A DNA stretch of 27,273 nt, from positions 1-27,273 of the IMG/VR virus record IMGVR_UViG_3300009508_001598; one strand, written 5' to 3'. Shown one piece after another: positions 8,487-16,628 of this stretch. The translations under genes were made by a program, and so were the position numbers. Source of the DNA: a virus. Numbering within the stretch: the first letter of the stretch is position 1; the number at the start of each line of letters is the position of its first letter. Below the pieces are notes generated by a model. It was not told the origin of the DNA and did no database searches. It saw nothing but the letters and a program-made list of their open reading frames with translations.

Positions 8487-9177
8487 CCGCTGTAATCCTT
8501 AATCTCGAATAGAGATTGAAATCATTCTTGAAATATTTTTTCATTGCCATTATCGTTTCATAATCAAACGGTAACGGAGAATATTCATTTTCTTCTTTTT
8601 TGTATTTAGGCAATTCGTGCACTAACGGTAAACCTAAATCTTCGAGTAAATCACGTAAGTGGTCTTCAAGAAAAGGTAATAGATAAACACGACCATATAA
8701 TTGTCCCCTGTACGACATTTGGTCTGTTACCTTGATAGAACCACCTGTATCATTTTTAAAATGACTTGCAATTCCGCCTGGTGACCCGGCCAAGTAATGA
8801 TATTCGTCCAGCATGGTAGGAATATCTCTGCTCCATGTTTCTTTTAGAGAGTTGTACATCGAACGATGTCTGTCGACAGGATCTCTCAGTATCGTGAACA
8901 CTCTGTAGTCTTCTAAATTGTCTTCATCTACAATGTTGATATAAGCTAGAATATCATCCAGACCCATGAATTTGATTTCCATAGGTTTAGTCCCGTTTAC
9001 AATCATAGCTTTTTTTATACTGCTCGGTAGTGTATCGGCTATTTGATTCCCATCTTCACAACCTGTGTGAATGGCCTCATCGTCTTTTAAATTTTCGATT
9101 AAAAATTCCATAACCGAACTTCCGGCGGATCTTGGTGATCTTATGAAAATAACTTTGTGTTTTTTTGAAAGATACAT
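8434..9177 (-). CDS. Sulfotransferase-family protein (first of two)
   Basis: 247 aa. Residues ~9-26 (VIFIRSPRSAGSSVMEFL) form a P-loop-like 5'-phosphosulfate-binding loop of PAPS-dependent sulfotransferases, and VFTILRDPVDRHRSMYNSL (~95-113) is the 3'-phosphate-binding R-D-P-x-x-R-x-x-S motif. Length fits the carbohydrate sulfotransferase (Sulfotransfer_2) group. The start overlaps the stop of the GT32-like gene as TAATG, so the two are translationally coupled. With the flanking glycosyltransferases it makes a plausible module that builds and sulfates a glycan. PAPS would have to come from the host, as no PAPS synthesis gene is visible here. The substrate is unknown. Confidence 0.75.
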   Translation of the reverse strand: MYLSKKHKVIFIRSPRSAGSSVMEFLIENLKDDEAIHTGCEDGNQIADTLPSSIKKAMIVNGTKPMEIKFMGLDDILAYINIVDEDNLEDYRVFTILRDPVDRHRSMYNSLKETWSRDIPTMLDEYHYLAGSPGGIASHFKNDTGGSIKVTDQMSYRGQLYGRVYLLPFLEDHLRDLLEDLGLPLVHELPKYKKEENEYSPLPFDYETIMAMKKYFKNDFNLYSRLRITADETNKDFYSKTFKRKES

Positions 9178-9836
9178 TATGTAGTTCCTTTATCATAGGT
9201 TTTGACATTCTTAAAAAGGCCTGTAGAACCCCAGAATTGATCGGCATAAATCTTACCTGGTCCATCATATCTAGGCCCAACGTACCATTGAGGAACAAAG
9301 AAATGAGAAGGCCAAATTGTAAGCATGTGTCTATATCTTGGAATCAATCCTGCTAGGAATAGATTACCAGTAGATCGGAATGGTTCAGGTTTTAAGTGTT
9401 CGGGTTTCGTTGCGTGTAGTATATCAATGATATCTTTTAAGAATTTATTACCGGGATTTGCTGCTAAGACAGGACACACGTACCCAGGCTTTGCCTTTTC
9501 GTTTTCCCAGCAGGTATAAGCGTGTTCGGGTGGTGATGTGAATAGCTCATCGACCCTTTCCAAACACTGAGAATCTGCCTCTGGCATGAATCCACCCTGC
9601 TCATAGAGCAATTCGTATCTAATTAAATCAGATACTCCAGGCCACTTTTTCATTTGATAGTATTGATCAATTAAATGCTGATTTTTCCATTTACGGGCTT
9701 TAAGCATTTCATCGGTAAAAAGGATATGATTCCAATCTGGATGTTTATCTTTCCAAGTCTGAATCCATTTGATAGGAGCAGGATTAGGTCCTATCCATAT
9801 CTGTATGATTTTCTTTTCAATGTTCATTATTCTCAT
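9177..9836 (-). CDS. GT32-like glycosyltransferase (DXD-sugar family)
   Basis: 219 aa. The N-terminus IEKKIIQIWIGPNPAP...W and the segment WKDKHPDWNHILFTDE match the start of the glycosyltransferase sugar-binding DXD family (OCH1/GT32 type: IPKxIHxIW, then NPxWxxxLWxD). SDLIRYELLYEQGG is the conserved helix before the catalytic motif. The expected DxD after GG is replaced by PEADS, giving E-A-D, so catalysis may use a variant metal site. Two starts are possible, ATG 9836 and ATG 9827 (MNIEKK), neither with a strong ribosome site. It overlaps the coiled-coil gene by 20 nt upstream and the sulfotransferase by one base downstream. Confidence 0.74.
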   Translation of the reverse strand: MRIMNIEKKIIQIWIGPNPAPIKWIQTWKDKHPDWNHILFTDEMLKARKWKNQHLIDQYYQMKKWPGVSDLIRYELLYEQGGFMPEADSQCLERVDELFTSPPEHAYTCWENEKAKPGYVCPVLAANPGNKFLKDIIDILHATKPEHLKPEPFRSTGNLFLAGLIPRYRHMLTIWPSHFFVPQWYVGPRYDGPGKIYADQFWGSTGLFKNVKTYDKGTT

Positions 9837-10038
9837 TATTACTCAATAATCTACCAGAGACGAGATCTGCCTTTTCGGTCTCTATCACTTCAATACAGAG
9901 ATTCGTGATCTCTATTTCTTTATTAAGCCACCACATCTTTTGTTGTAGCTTTTCTAATTCTTGCTGATAATATTCTAATTCTTTTTCTTTTCGAATTTTT
10001 TGTTCAAGAATGTCAGTCAGTAATAAAATGTTGCCCAT
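9817..10038 (-). CDS. Small coiled-coil protein
   Basis: 73 aa. It opens with MGNILLLTDILEQKIRKEKE and continues as a continuous heptad-rich helix (YYQQELEKLQQKMWWLNKEI) to about residue 55, ending in an Asn/Glu tail. I recognise this as a type of short protein found in marine T4-like phages, always without known function. It lies 6 nt after the structural protein gene. No Shine-Dalgarno motif is obvious. It might be an assembly factor for the neighbouring virion protein, but nothing in the sequence proves it. Confidence 0.65.
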   Translation of the reverse strand: MGNILLLTDILEQKIRKEKELEYYQQELEKLQQKMWWLNKEIEITNLCIEVIETEKADLVSGRLLSNNENNEH

Positions 10039-10044
10039 AATTTA

Positions 10045-11433
10045 TTAATATAATTCAGACCATGATACCTGGCCGATGCCCGTCTTGGAAGGAGATGTCG
10101 CTGCAGCTACAATTGTTACTGTATCTGATTCTAAAGCAGAAAAAGTGTTTGTCGCAAATTTTCTTTTAAGCTGATAACGTGCGCTTTCAAGAAACTGTAT
10201 TGGACTACTACTTCCAGATAGTGCTGCTCCGGAAAATATAATATTGTCTTTCGTAAAAGATACATCAGTAGCAGCAGTATCAATTTCTACAGCACTATAC
10301 GTTTCACCTGGATCTGTAAAAGTTGCTCCAGTAAGAGTACCATTACGAATCATCATGAAATAGAGATTCGTATTATCTACAGAAGATACTTGCAGTTCCA
10401 TAATTCTTACAGCGGCTGCAAGTGCAATAGGTTTTAGCCGAAGAGAAATTAACGGATAGAAGGTTTTTGCATTGATTAAATTATTTGTTGTGGTATCGAT
10501 TTCTACTAGAGGTGAACTAGACACAAAATCTAAACCATTTTCTGCGTTATGAATTGAACCAATATCTTCAATACCACCTTCTGCAATTACAGAACTAGAG
10601 GACAGATAGAAATACTGAGATGGCCCAGTATAGGTACCAGATGCAATTAATTCTTGTCTCAATGGTAAAAATGGAGTCTTTGTCCAAGTACCCACGGTGT
10701 AGTTGGCGTTATTTACAGTATGGATAACATGAAACTCGCCGTCGATCACGTAACCGAACTTCACTTGACCCGATCCATACCATTCGTATTCGATACCAAG
10801 CAATTGTTGTGTAATAGGATTAGCTATAATTTGAGATCTACCGTCACCGGTAAGCGCATCGCCATTCCATTCTCCAGCATTTCTACCTACTCGAACAGTC
10901 TCGACGCCATTCTTTTTAATGACAAGAAAGTAATCGCCAGTACCATCATCCTCAAAGAAAGCTCCGTTTTCGTCATTATAGATACCGATTCGACGAGTGA
11001 TGTCTGCAACAGGAATATCGAATCTACATGCCATTGTGACAAATTGTTCTTTGCCTGGAATATAAGAAATAACGTTTGATGTTTCTCTTCGAATAAAATC
11101 ATTTGCAGCTTTGACTACGGCTACAGCAGTGTTTTCTGTGACTTTGTAGATGCCTGGGTTAAGAGGATCAAACGTCTCAGGAGTTGGGCTATCGTTAGCA
11201 ATATAGATTACAGCTGTACCACCCAACTCTTGGAGCCAGGAATCATCTTCAACCACGTGTGAAAATGTGTGGTGAAACATCGTCTTAGGATTGGAAACCT
11301 TGAGACGATTCTTAGAAGTAAATGAGGGTCTCCAGTCGGACTGCGCGCCAAAGCGATCTGCCAAGGTAACCGCTTCAAATAATGAAGTACCGTTGGGTAA
11401 AAACTGTTGAGTTTTTTTATTCCATTGAGCCAT
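10045..11433 (-). CDS. Virion structural protein
   Basis: 462 aa, with no membrane segment or signal peptide. The N-terminal 40 residues (LPNGTSLFEAVTLADRFGAQ) precede a mixed alpha/beta domain. The segment FVTMACRFDIPVADITRRIGIYNDENGAFF followed by a YFLVIKKNG strand is a motif I know from structural proteins of marine T4-like phages. The C-terminal half is Ser/Thr/Ala-rich beta sequence. It lies 3 nt after the ligase-like gene in the late block. A tail, baseplate or fibre-attachment role is plausible, but the exact T4 counterpart cannot be named. Confidence 0.7.
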   Translation of the reverse strand: MAQWNKKTQQFLPNGTSLFEAVTLADRFGAQSDWRPSFTSKNRLKVSNPKTMFHHTFSHVVEDDSWLQELGGTAVIYIANDSPTPETFDPLNPGIYKVTENTAVAVVKAANDFIRRETSNVISYIPGKEQFVTMACRFDIPVADITRRIGIYNDENGAFFEDDGTGDYFLVIKKNGVETVRVGRNAGEWNGDALTGDGRSQIIANPITQQLLGIEYEWYGSGQVKFGYVIDGEFHVIHTVNNANYTVGTWTKTPFLPLRQELIASGTYTGPSQYFYLSSSSVIAEGGIEDIGSIHNAENGLDFVSSSPLVEIDTTTNNLINAKTFYPLISLRLKPIALAAAVRIMELQVSSVDNTNLYFMMIRNGTLTGATFTDPGETYSAVEIDTAATDVSFTKDNIIFSGAALSGSSSPIQFLESARYQLKRKFATNTFSALESDTVTIVAAATSPSKTGIGQVSWSELY

Positions 11434-11436
11434 GAG

Positions 11437-12669
11437 TTACTTTTGCCATCCCTTTATGTAATCTGGAGAGAAATTGGCTCTGCTGAATTGCATTCTATCT
11501 ACCAATTTTAAAACATTCTTACCAGTATGATCAATAGCAACAAAACCTTCTTGACCAGTAACCTCGAACCCTTTCGAAGTCTTCAATAAAGTCTTGATAC
11601 CCTGTACAGTATTCAGTTTATCGATCACTATGTGTTTGGCATCGACTAACATATTATATAACTCAAAAACTTTTTCGATGTCTTTATCCTTATATTTATT
11701 AAAATAAGAAAGGACACTATTCTTTTTATCTACTTGTGTCTGTTTACCCTTCGGAGAGGCTCGTTTAGATGCCTCTTTGTTGTAATAGTCATCAATAAAA
11801 CGGCGTAAGCCAATAACAAAGGACTTAGGATCACCGACAGGAGCTCCTTCTCTTACCTTTGAATTAATGAAAGTATTTACTCTCATATTCAATTCCGAAT
11901 CTTTATAGAGACCTTCCAACACATCTTTCTTTAATGTTTTGAATAGAGAGCCTGCCTTAGATAATAGGGCAGTGAATTCTTTTGTTTCTTGGGCAGTAAA
12001 TGTGGCGGTACCTGATTTGTCTTCAAAGACAGCATCTACGTTCCACACAGAACTTACTTTTTTGAGGTTTGGGACAATCGCCTTTCCAAAACTTGCTGAC
12101 ATTGATTCAAGATCTGCTCCTCGGTATGTTGTGTGCCAGACCACACCGATCTTTGATCTTGATATTGTTTTAGCGAGGTCTGAATCGACCGGTATCGCAT
12201 AAACAATGGTATTAGGATGGAAAGTAAGATGCGGTTCGCCATCAATGTTTTGTGCTTTGATATCGTCCGACGTATAGAGGAAATCACCTTGTACAACTCC
12301 TTCAATCCCCAATTTGGAGAATTCAACGAGCGCGACTTTAAATTTATCATTTAATTCACCACTCAAATCATTATCAATGTCTTCATTTGATTTATAAAGC
12401 TTCGGATTCTTATTGAAGACACCCTTTTTAGCCACAAAGAACCGGCCATCAGACGGGTCAATACCAGCAAATATAGCAGGGGCACCGTCCCATTTAGTTG
12501 TAATAGAAACAGCAGCGCTAGTATTACCAGCTAACATATCTCGGAGAGCACGGAGATACAAGATAACGTTGCGAGTGCCATTAACACCACCATCGATCAC
12601 AGCATCTTCGAGGTGTGTCATATGCAAGTTCTTAGCTTCGGTAAGAAGAAAATCCTTGAATGTGCCCAT
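11437..12669 (-). CDS. Ligase-like nucleotidyltransferase (resembles phage DUF6267 family) with capsid-targeting-like N-terminus
   Basis: 410 aa. Residues 57-64 (TTKWDGAP) give K-W-D-G, matching motif I (KxDG, the adenylated Lys) of the DNA/RNA ligase and capping-enzyme superfamily. GIEGVVQGDFL (~121-131) resembles motif III, and EGFVAID with LKLVDR (~375-392) resembles motifs IV and V. From memory the whole protein resembles a family annotated only as DUF6267 in T4-like phages. The first residues MGTFKDFLLTEAK look like the T4 capsid-targeting peptide MKTYQEFIAEA and contain an LTE cleavage-like site for a gp21-type protease. Its start overlaps the methyltransferase stop (TAATG). Working idea: a ligase- or repair-type enzyme packaged in the capsid. 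Activity and substrate are unproven. Confidence 0.72.
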   Translation of the reverse strand: MGTFKDFLLTEAKNLHMTHLEDAVIDGGVNGTRNVILYLRALRDMLAGNTSAAVSITTKWDGAPAIFAGIDPSDGRFFVAKKGVFNKNPKLYKSNEDIDNDLSGELNDKFKVALVEFSKLGIEGVVQGDFLYTSDDIKAQNIDGEPHLTFHPNTIVYAIPVDSDLAKTISRSKIGVVWHTTYRGADLESMSASFGKAIVPNLKKVSSVWNVDAVFEDKSGTATFTAQETKEFTALLSKAGSLFKTLKKDVLEGLYKDSELNMRVNTFINSKVREGAPVGDPKSFVIGLRRFIDDYYNKEASKRASPKGKQTQVDKKNSVLSYFNKYKDKDIEKVFELYNMLVDAKHIVIDKLNTVQGIKTLLKTSKGFEVTGQEGFVAIDHTGKNVLKLVDRMQFSRANFSPDYIKGWQK

Positions 12670-13418
12670 TAAATGTTTCCCAGTATATACTCTATAGGTG
12701 TTTTATTTCCATCATTATATGTAGTCATTTTTCTTAGAATCTCTTTATCTATAAGCTGGGGATGCGCCCACCAATCTTCAAAAGCTCTAGACCTATCTTC
12801 ATCCGGTGATATATTCGGAGCGACCAATACATAGCCTCGCTTCGTTAAAAATTCTCTCGACAATGTTCTATAATCTTGATCATCATAGAAGTAATCATCG
12901 TGTTCGTATGTAATTACCCGAAACTGATAAAAATTCCAAGGTATCTTAAGCATTGCCTGATAAGATACTTCAGGTGGGTCGCAATCTAATTGAAGATAAT
13001 CTATCACATTATTTTGAGTAAATCTACAATGCTCCCCATAATGTCTATGCATCAATGTATCATAATTTATCTTGGTGGCATCCATTGCGTAAGCTCTATT
13101 GGTTCCTCCCACCGGAAGATCAACGCCATCACCAGTCCCTCGTACCAAATTCCATTCTTTTACTGCTTCTTCATTAATATCAAAACTGATTCCAGTCCAT
13201 CCATTGTCTTGAAGCAGAGCAGTATTACTCCTAAATGTAGGATGGTCACTTCCTACCTCTAAATATGTTCCGTTCTTTTTACCATCGACCATGGCCATCA
13301 CATATACATCTTGCAAACATTCTGAATAATTTTTTTCTAATGTATCCCATCCTTCAAAATTGTGCCGCAAATCTTTACCCTTTATTGCCTCAAACAAATC
13401 ATAACTAAATGGCTTCAT
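12669..13418 (-). CDS. FkbM-like SAM-dependent methyltransferase
   Basis: 249 aa. GTYLEVGSDHPTFRSNT (~49-66) followed by GWTGISFDIN is the FkbM-family motif I and II pattern (G-x-Y/F-x-D/E-x-G-A/S ... SNT ... GWxGxxxExN). IDYLQLDCDPP (~138) sits where FkbM proteins have their D-x-x-K/D strand. FkbM-type enzymes methylate O or N groups, often on sugars, using S-adenosylmethionine. The N-terminus MKPFSYDLFEAIKG could also be read as a capsid-targeting-like peptide with an L-F-E site, as in the genes on either side. It is expressed from the late promoter at 14916-14923 through the gene before it. The acceptor could be glycan, protein or nucleotide; context does not decide. Confidence 0.72.
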   Translation of the reverse strand: MKPFSYDLFEAIKGKDLRHNFEGWDTLEKNYSECLQDVYVMAMVDGKKNGTYLEVGSDHPTFRSNTALLQDNGWTGISFDINEEAVKEWNLVRGTGDGVDLPVGGTNRAYAMDATKINYDTLMHRHYGEHCRFTQNNVIDYLQLDCDPPEVSYQAMLKIPWNFYQFRVITYEHDDYFYDDQDYRTLSREFLTKRGYVLVAPNISPDEDRSRAFEDWWAHPQLIDKEILRKMTTYNDGNKTPIEYILGNI

Positions 13419-13461
13419 TTTGTTTCTTATCCTTTACATTGTATATTTAATGATACATTTT

Positions 13462-14892
13462 TTACTTGTATATGTTTTTAAACTCATCACTCATCACTGC
13501 AGTAAATGAAGGCGCAGATCTAAAGTTCCCTTTATATCGCAATTTAATATGACATAATACCACACCACCTAGTTTCAAGTCAAATTGTAGCATTGCAGCA
13601 GTGGATCCAGGTTCAAATGCCTGTACACTGCCTGGTGTGTAATCTAATTCGACACCACCTTTGGAGGCGAGGTTTTCTATTTTTTCTGATACAGTATCGA
13701 TGTCTTTGTATTCACCCTTCTCGATTACAACACCTTTCTTGGGGCCATAATCACCGATACCTGTCACAAGAGTAAAATCGAAATCGACTTTCTGCAAGTC
13801 TTTTAAATCTGCTTTGAAAATCAATTGTACTAACTGGTTACCAATCATCTCTTTATTTGCAATGATCGATTTGGCAATCGGATCAAAGAGTGATCGAGAT
13901 GTTCTCAATTCGGCATTGATAATCTCATTGTTGATACGTTGAACATATTGTTTCCAGTTCTTTGTATCGGGTCGTACTTTTTTCATGTCTGCTAAGATTG
14001 CATCAGATAATTCACCTTTCTTCTTAGCCCTTGCAATGACTTTAAGATAGAACAGACCTGCTTTCTTATCGATATCCTTCATCATCTTTTCAAACTTCTT
14101 GTCTGCAAAGAGCGTGGAAAATGATTTGTTGATTAAAGTAGGATCAGTTTCGGTGAGTCGAATCTTTTTCTTCAGAGAGACACCCAAGTGCTTGTTGCCT
14201 TTTCTAATGATAAAATCAGAAGAATTAAAGTCATTCATGCCGTACTTAGAGATTTGGAATTGTTTCACATCGTCGTCCCAAGCTTGGCCGGTGAGATAGA
14301 CCATATCAGCACCACCATAACCAGCAGCATGAATTGCCTGGGCCGCAGAAACTGCTTTGGCCAGATTTGAATAATCTCCTGCGAGACTGTCAACCTGTCC
14401 TTGTTTATATCCTTTGACTTTATCCAAGCTACCACGAACCTCTTCAATCAGAGCATCCATCTCATCCGAGTTTGTAGGATTAGTGATGCTTGATTTCAGC
14501 ATGAGAGCCGCAGTCATCAATTCATGTGGGTCATCACCAGCACCAGAACGCTTGCCATCCGGTCTAACATTCACATAGACAATTCGATCCATGTCCTTGT
14601 GCTTGAAGGCATAATCTTTCTCACGCCGGGCAGGCGGTACCGAAACATTCTCTAAGTCTGGGTGAGAGGATATGAAGTCATTTGCTAACGGAGCATATTT
14701 GGTTCTATCTTTATCCGCCATCAACTGAGAAATCCCGAGCTTAGCGCTGTTAGATTTCTTAGGTCTATCGTCGATAGAAATCTCTGTGGGAATTGAGCCA
14801 ATGGCGTTATCAATCTCTGTAGTAATCTCCAGAGCCAAGCGATTCTCATCTGCAGGGGATAATGATTCTAAAAAAATAGTGAAACTTTTCAT
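13462..14892 (-). CDS. Late protein with nuclease-like motif and capsid-targeting-like N-terminus
   Basis: 476 aa. ATG 14892 has GGAG six bases upstream and lies 24 nt from a perfect late-promoter box. The N-terminus MKSFTIFLESLSPADENR resembles T4 internal-protein leaders (MKTYQEFIAEA). Around residues 225-245, SSDFIIRKGNKHLGVSLKKK fits the D ... (S/E)-x-K spacing of PD-(D/E)XK restriction-like nucleases that have a G-x-S-x-K strand. The C-terminal ~120 residues are beta-rich. Similar proteins exist in marine T4-like phages as unknowns, in my recollection. Nuclease function is a hypothesis resting on one motif. It might instead be a virion protein with no enzymatic role. Confidence 0.62.
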   Translation of the reverse strand: MKSFTIFLESLSPADENRLALEITTEIDNAIGSIPTEISIDDRPKKSNSAKLGISQLMADKDRTKYAPLANDFISSHPDLENVSVPPARREKDYAFKHKDMDRIVYVNVRPDGKRSGAGDDPHELMTAALMLKSSITNPTNSDEMDALIEEVRGSLDKVKGYKQGQVDSLAGDYSNLAKAVSAAQAIHAAGYGGADMVYLTGQAWDDDVKQFQISKYGMNDFNSSDFIIRKGNKHLGVSLKKKIRLTETDPTLINKSFSTLFADKKFEKMMKDIDKKAGLFYLKVIARAKKKGELSDAILADMKKVRPDTKNWKQYVQRINNEIINAELRTSRSLFDPIAKSIIANKEMIGNQLVQLIFKADLKDLQKVDFDFTLVTGIGDYGPKKGVVIEKGEYKDIDTVSEKIENLASKGGVELDYTPGSVQAFEPGSTAAMLQFDLKLGGVVLCHIKLRYKGNFRSAPSFTAVMSDEFKNIYK

Positions 14893-14915
14893 GATAACTC
14901 CGTATGCGATAAAGT

Positions 14916-14923
14916 TATTTATA
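14916..14923 (-). promoter_or_regulatory. T4-type late promoter
   Basis: The minus strand reads a perfect TATAAATA, the -10 box used by the T4 late sigma gp55 with gp33 and the sliding clamp. The start point would fall near 14910, giving an ~18-nt leader that contains the GGAG of the gene at 14892. It sits in the only gap (45 nt) between the replication block and the long late block, which is where a late promoter would be expected. Confidence 0.8.
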
Positions 14924-14937
14924 ATATCCCAGCAGAT

Positions 14938-15213
14938 CTACCTATGCTTCTTGAGACTCTTTTTCATGCGGTGCAACTTTGCAAAGATATTGGACCACCT
15001 TTTTGCCACAATTAATTTACGTTGGTGTCTCCTAGCCCTAGCGCGAGCAGACTTCTCAGCTCTTGTTGCTTTTGCAGATCCAAGTACAATGACTTCTTCT
15101 TCTATCTCATCTTCGAACTCTGTCACACGGCCGGGGGATTTCTCCCCACGAATGATCTGGTCCATTTCCTCTACGCTGTCTAGCAAAGAGTCAAAATCTG
15201 TTTCGCTTATCAT
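14938..15213 (-). CDS. Small basic protein with FDxLLxSVxEMD motif
   Basis: 91 aa. Residues 7-24 read FDSLLDSVEEMDQIIRGE, nearly the same as FDELLKSVREMDDIVNEEE inside the 845-aa fusion protein. An acidic stretch (EFEDEIEEE) follows, then an Arg/Lys-rich tail (RAEKSARARARRHQRK). The start overlaps the gp41 stop (ATGA), so it is produced with the helicase, yet its motif links it to a late protein. The function is unknown. The acidic-then-basic layout could suit a scaffold/core protein or a nucleic-acid-binding helper. It is the last gene before the late promoter. Confidence 0.68.
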   Translation of the reverse strand: MISETDFDSLLDSVEEMDQIIRGEKSPGRVTEFEDEIEEEVIVLGSAKATRAEKSARARARRHQRKLIVAKRWSNIFAKLHRMKKSLKKHR

Positions 15214-16628
15214 ATCAAGCCTCCTATTGAGAATTTCGAAACTTTCTCTCCAGTCTGCCGTTGGCCAAACTGGGATTTATCGAACACTGGGCGGTCATCT
15301 TCTTGTTTCTTGATATCACCGGAATCTTGGTGAATAGTTTGTTGTACACTTTCTTCTAGGTCGTAGATCTTCATCTTGGCCCGTTCAATTCCAACAAGGA
15401 ACCGTCGATAATAACTGAGATCACCCCATCGATTCTTGAGCTGTTTGATCATCAATTGATTCATAGAGTCTAGCTGTTCAGATGTAATCAAACCAAGAAT
15501 ACAATCTGCTGTATGGGTGATACCCATTGATTCAGATGTATTGGTTAGATCGACATCGGAGTTACCATATCCGTCACGATTGAACTGAGATGATGTCACC
15601 ACAGAACAATTGAATTCCATGGCCAAACCACGAACTTCTTCTGCGATTGATTTCACCAACGTGTATGAATTGGCAGCTGCAGCACCTTTCACCCGAGAAG
15701 AAGCACAGATATTCAGATAATCCACAAACACGACATCTGGTACAAAGTTCTTCTTCATTTTGAGTTCATTCAATAGATGTCGGAAGTGGCCCACGTGAGC
15801 ACTTCCCGTAGGATATTCTTTAATGATCATCTTGCCAGGGGTTTTTGATTTGTATCGAGCCATTCTCTTTTCAAAAACATCACGAGGTATCTCACCAACT
15901 TCATCAAGAGTGATATCCATAATATTAGCATCAATCCTTCGAGCAACTTCTTCCTCAGCCAATTCCATAGTAATGAATAGAACATTCTTACCATGCATCA
16001 ACATCGATGATGCCATATGACACTTAACCAGTGATTTACCACCACCGGTCGTAGCCAATAAAACAGTCATCGATTTACGAGGTAATCCACCCTTGGTGAT
16101 TCGATTCAATAATTCAATATCAAAAGGAATTCTTTCTTCTTTTCTATGATAGTAATCGTATCGATCATCGTTCTGCTCAAGGAAATCATGGCCGACACTT
16201 GAATCAAAAGACACGCCCAAAGAATCAGATAGAAGCTTCGGTATCTCACCTTTATCTAGGTCACCACCCTCGCCTTCTAGAATCATAATCGATTTACGAA
16301 CCGAATTAAACAGGTCTCTATCTTGGCAGAATTTCTCTGTCTCATCGATAAGAAAATCTGTGTTCGTATCTACGTCAAGTGCAAGTTCCTTTACTAGATC
16401 TTGTACACCTTGATAAGCATCCTCATTAAGGTCTTTTCTCTTATCTAAAGAAAGAGATAAAGCCTCCTTAGACGGAGGCTCCTGATATTTCTCGACGTAC
16501 TCACAGATAGTCGAATATACCTTTTGGTGATAATTATCTTCAAAGTATTCTTGTTTTAAATAAGGATAAACCTTGCGGTAATAATTCTCATTCAGTATCA
16601 GATTCGACAGTATCGTCTTCTCTAGCAT
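15210..16628 (-). CDS. 41: Replicative DNA helicase, T4 gp41 type
   Basis: 472 aa from ATG 16628; a GTG directly before it is the alternative. This is the DnaB-like 5'-3' hexameric helicase that unwinds DNA at the fork and works with primase gp61 and loader gp59. The N-terminal domain (ILSNLILNENYYRKVYPYLK) matches T4 gp41. The RecA-like core has Walker A ATTGGGKS, then NVLFITMELAEEEVARRIDANIMD, the Walker B region DVVFVDYLNIC and the motif H4-like stretch VVTSSQFNRDG. Length is close to T4 gp41 (475 aa). The start lies 41 nt inside the uvsX end, a tight arrangement that suggests coupled translation. Confidence 0.95.
   Translation of the reverse strand: MLEKTILSNLILNENYYRKVYPYLKQEYFEDNYHQKVYSTICEYVEKYQEPPSKEALSLSLDKRKDLNEDAYQGVQDLVKELALDVDTNTDFLIDETEKFCQDRDLFNSVRKSIMILEGEGGDLDKGEIPKLLSDSLGVSFDSSVGHDFLEQNDDRYDYYHRKEERIPFDIELLNRITKGGLPRKSMTVLLATTGGGKSLVKCHMASSMLMHGKNVLFITMELAEEEVARRIDANIMDITLDEVGEIPRDVFEKRMARYKSKTPGKMIIKEYPTGSAHVGHFRHLLNELKMKKNFVPDVVFVDYLNICASSRVKGAAAANSYTLVKSIAEEVRGLAMEFNCSVVTSSQFNRDGYGNSDVDLTNTSESMGITHTADCILGLITSEQLDSMNQLMIKQLKNRWGDLSYYRRFLVGIERAKMKIYDLEESVQQTIHQDSGDIKKQEDDRPVFDKSQFGQRQTGEKVSKFSIGGLI

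Noticed and set aside
10038-10060. AATAAAT-type late-promoter resemblance before the small coiled-coil gene
   Set aside because: It overlaps the start codon region and has more than one mismatch to TATAAATA, leaving no leader.
13430-13460. ATTAAATA-like sequence upstream of the FkbM-like gene as a late promoter
   Set aside because: Two mismatches from TATAAATA in AT-rich DNA; the perfect late box at 14916-14923 already accounts for expression.
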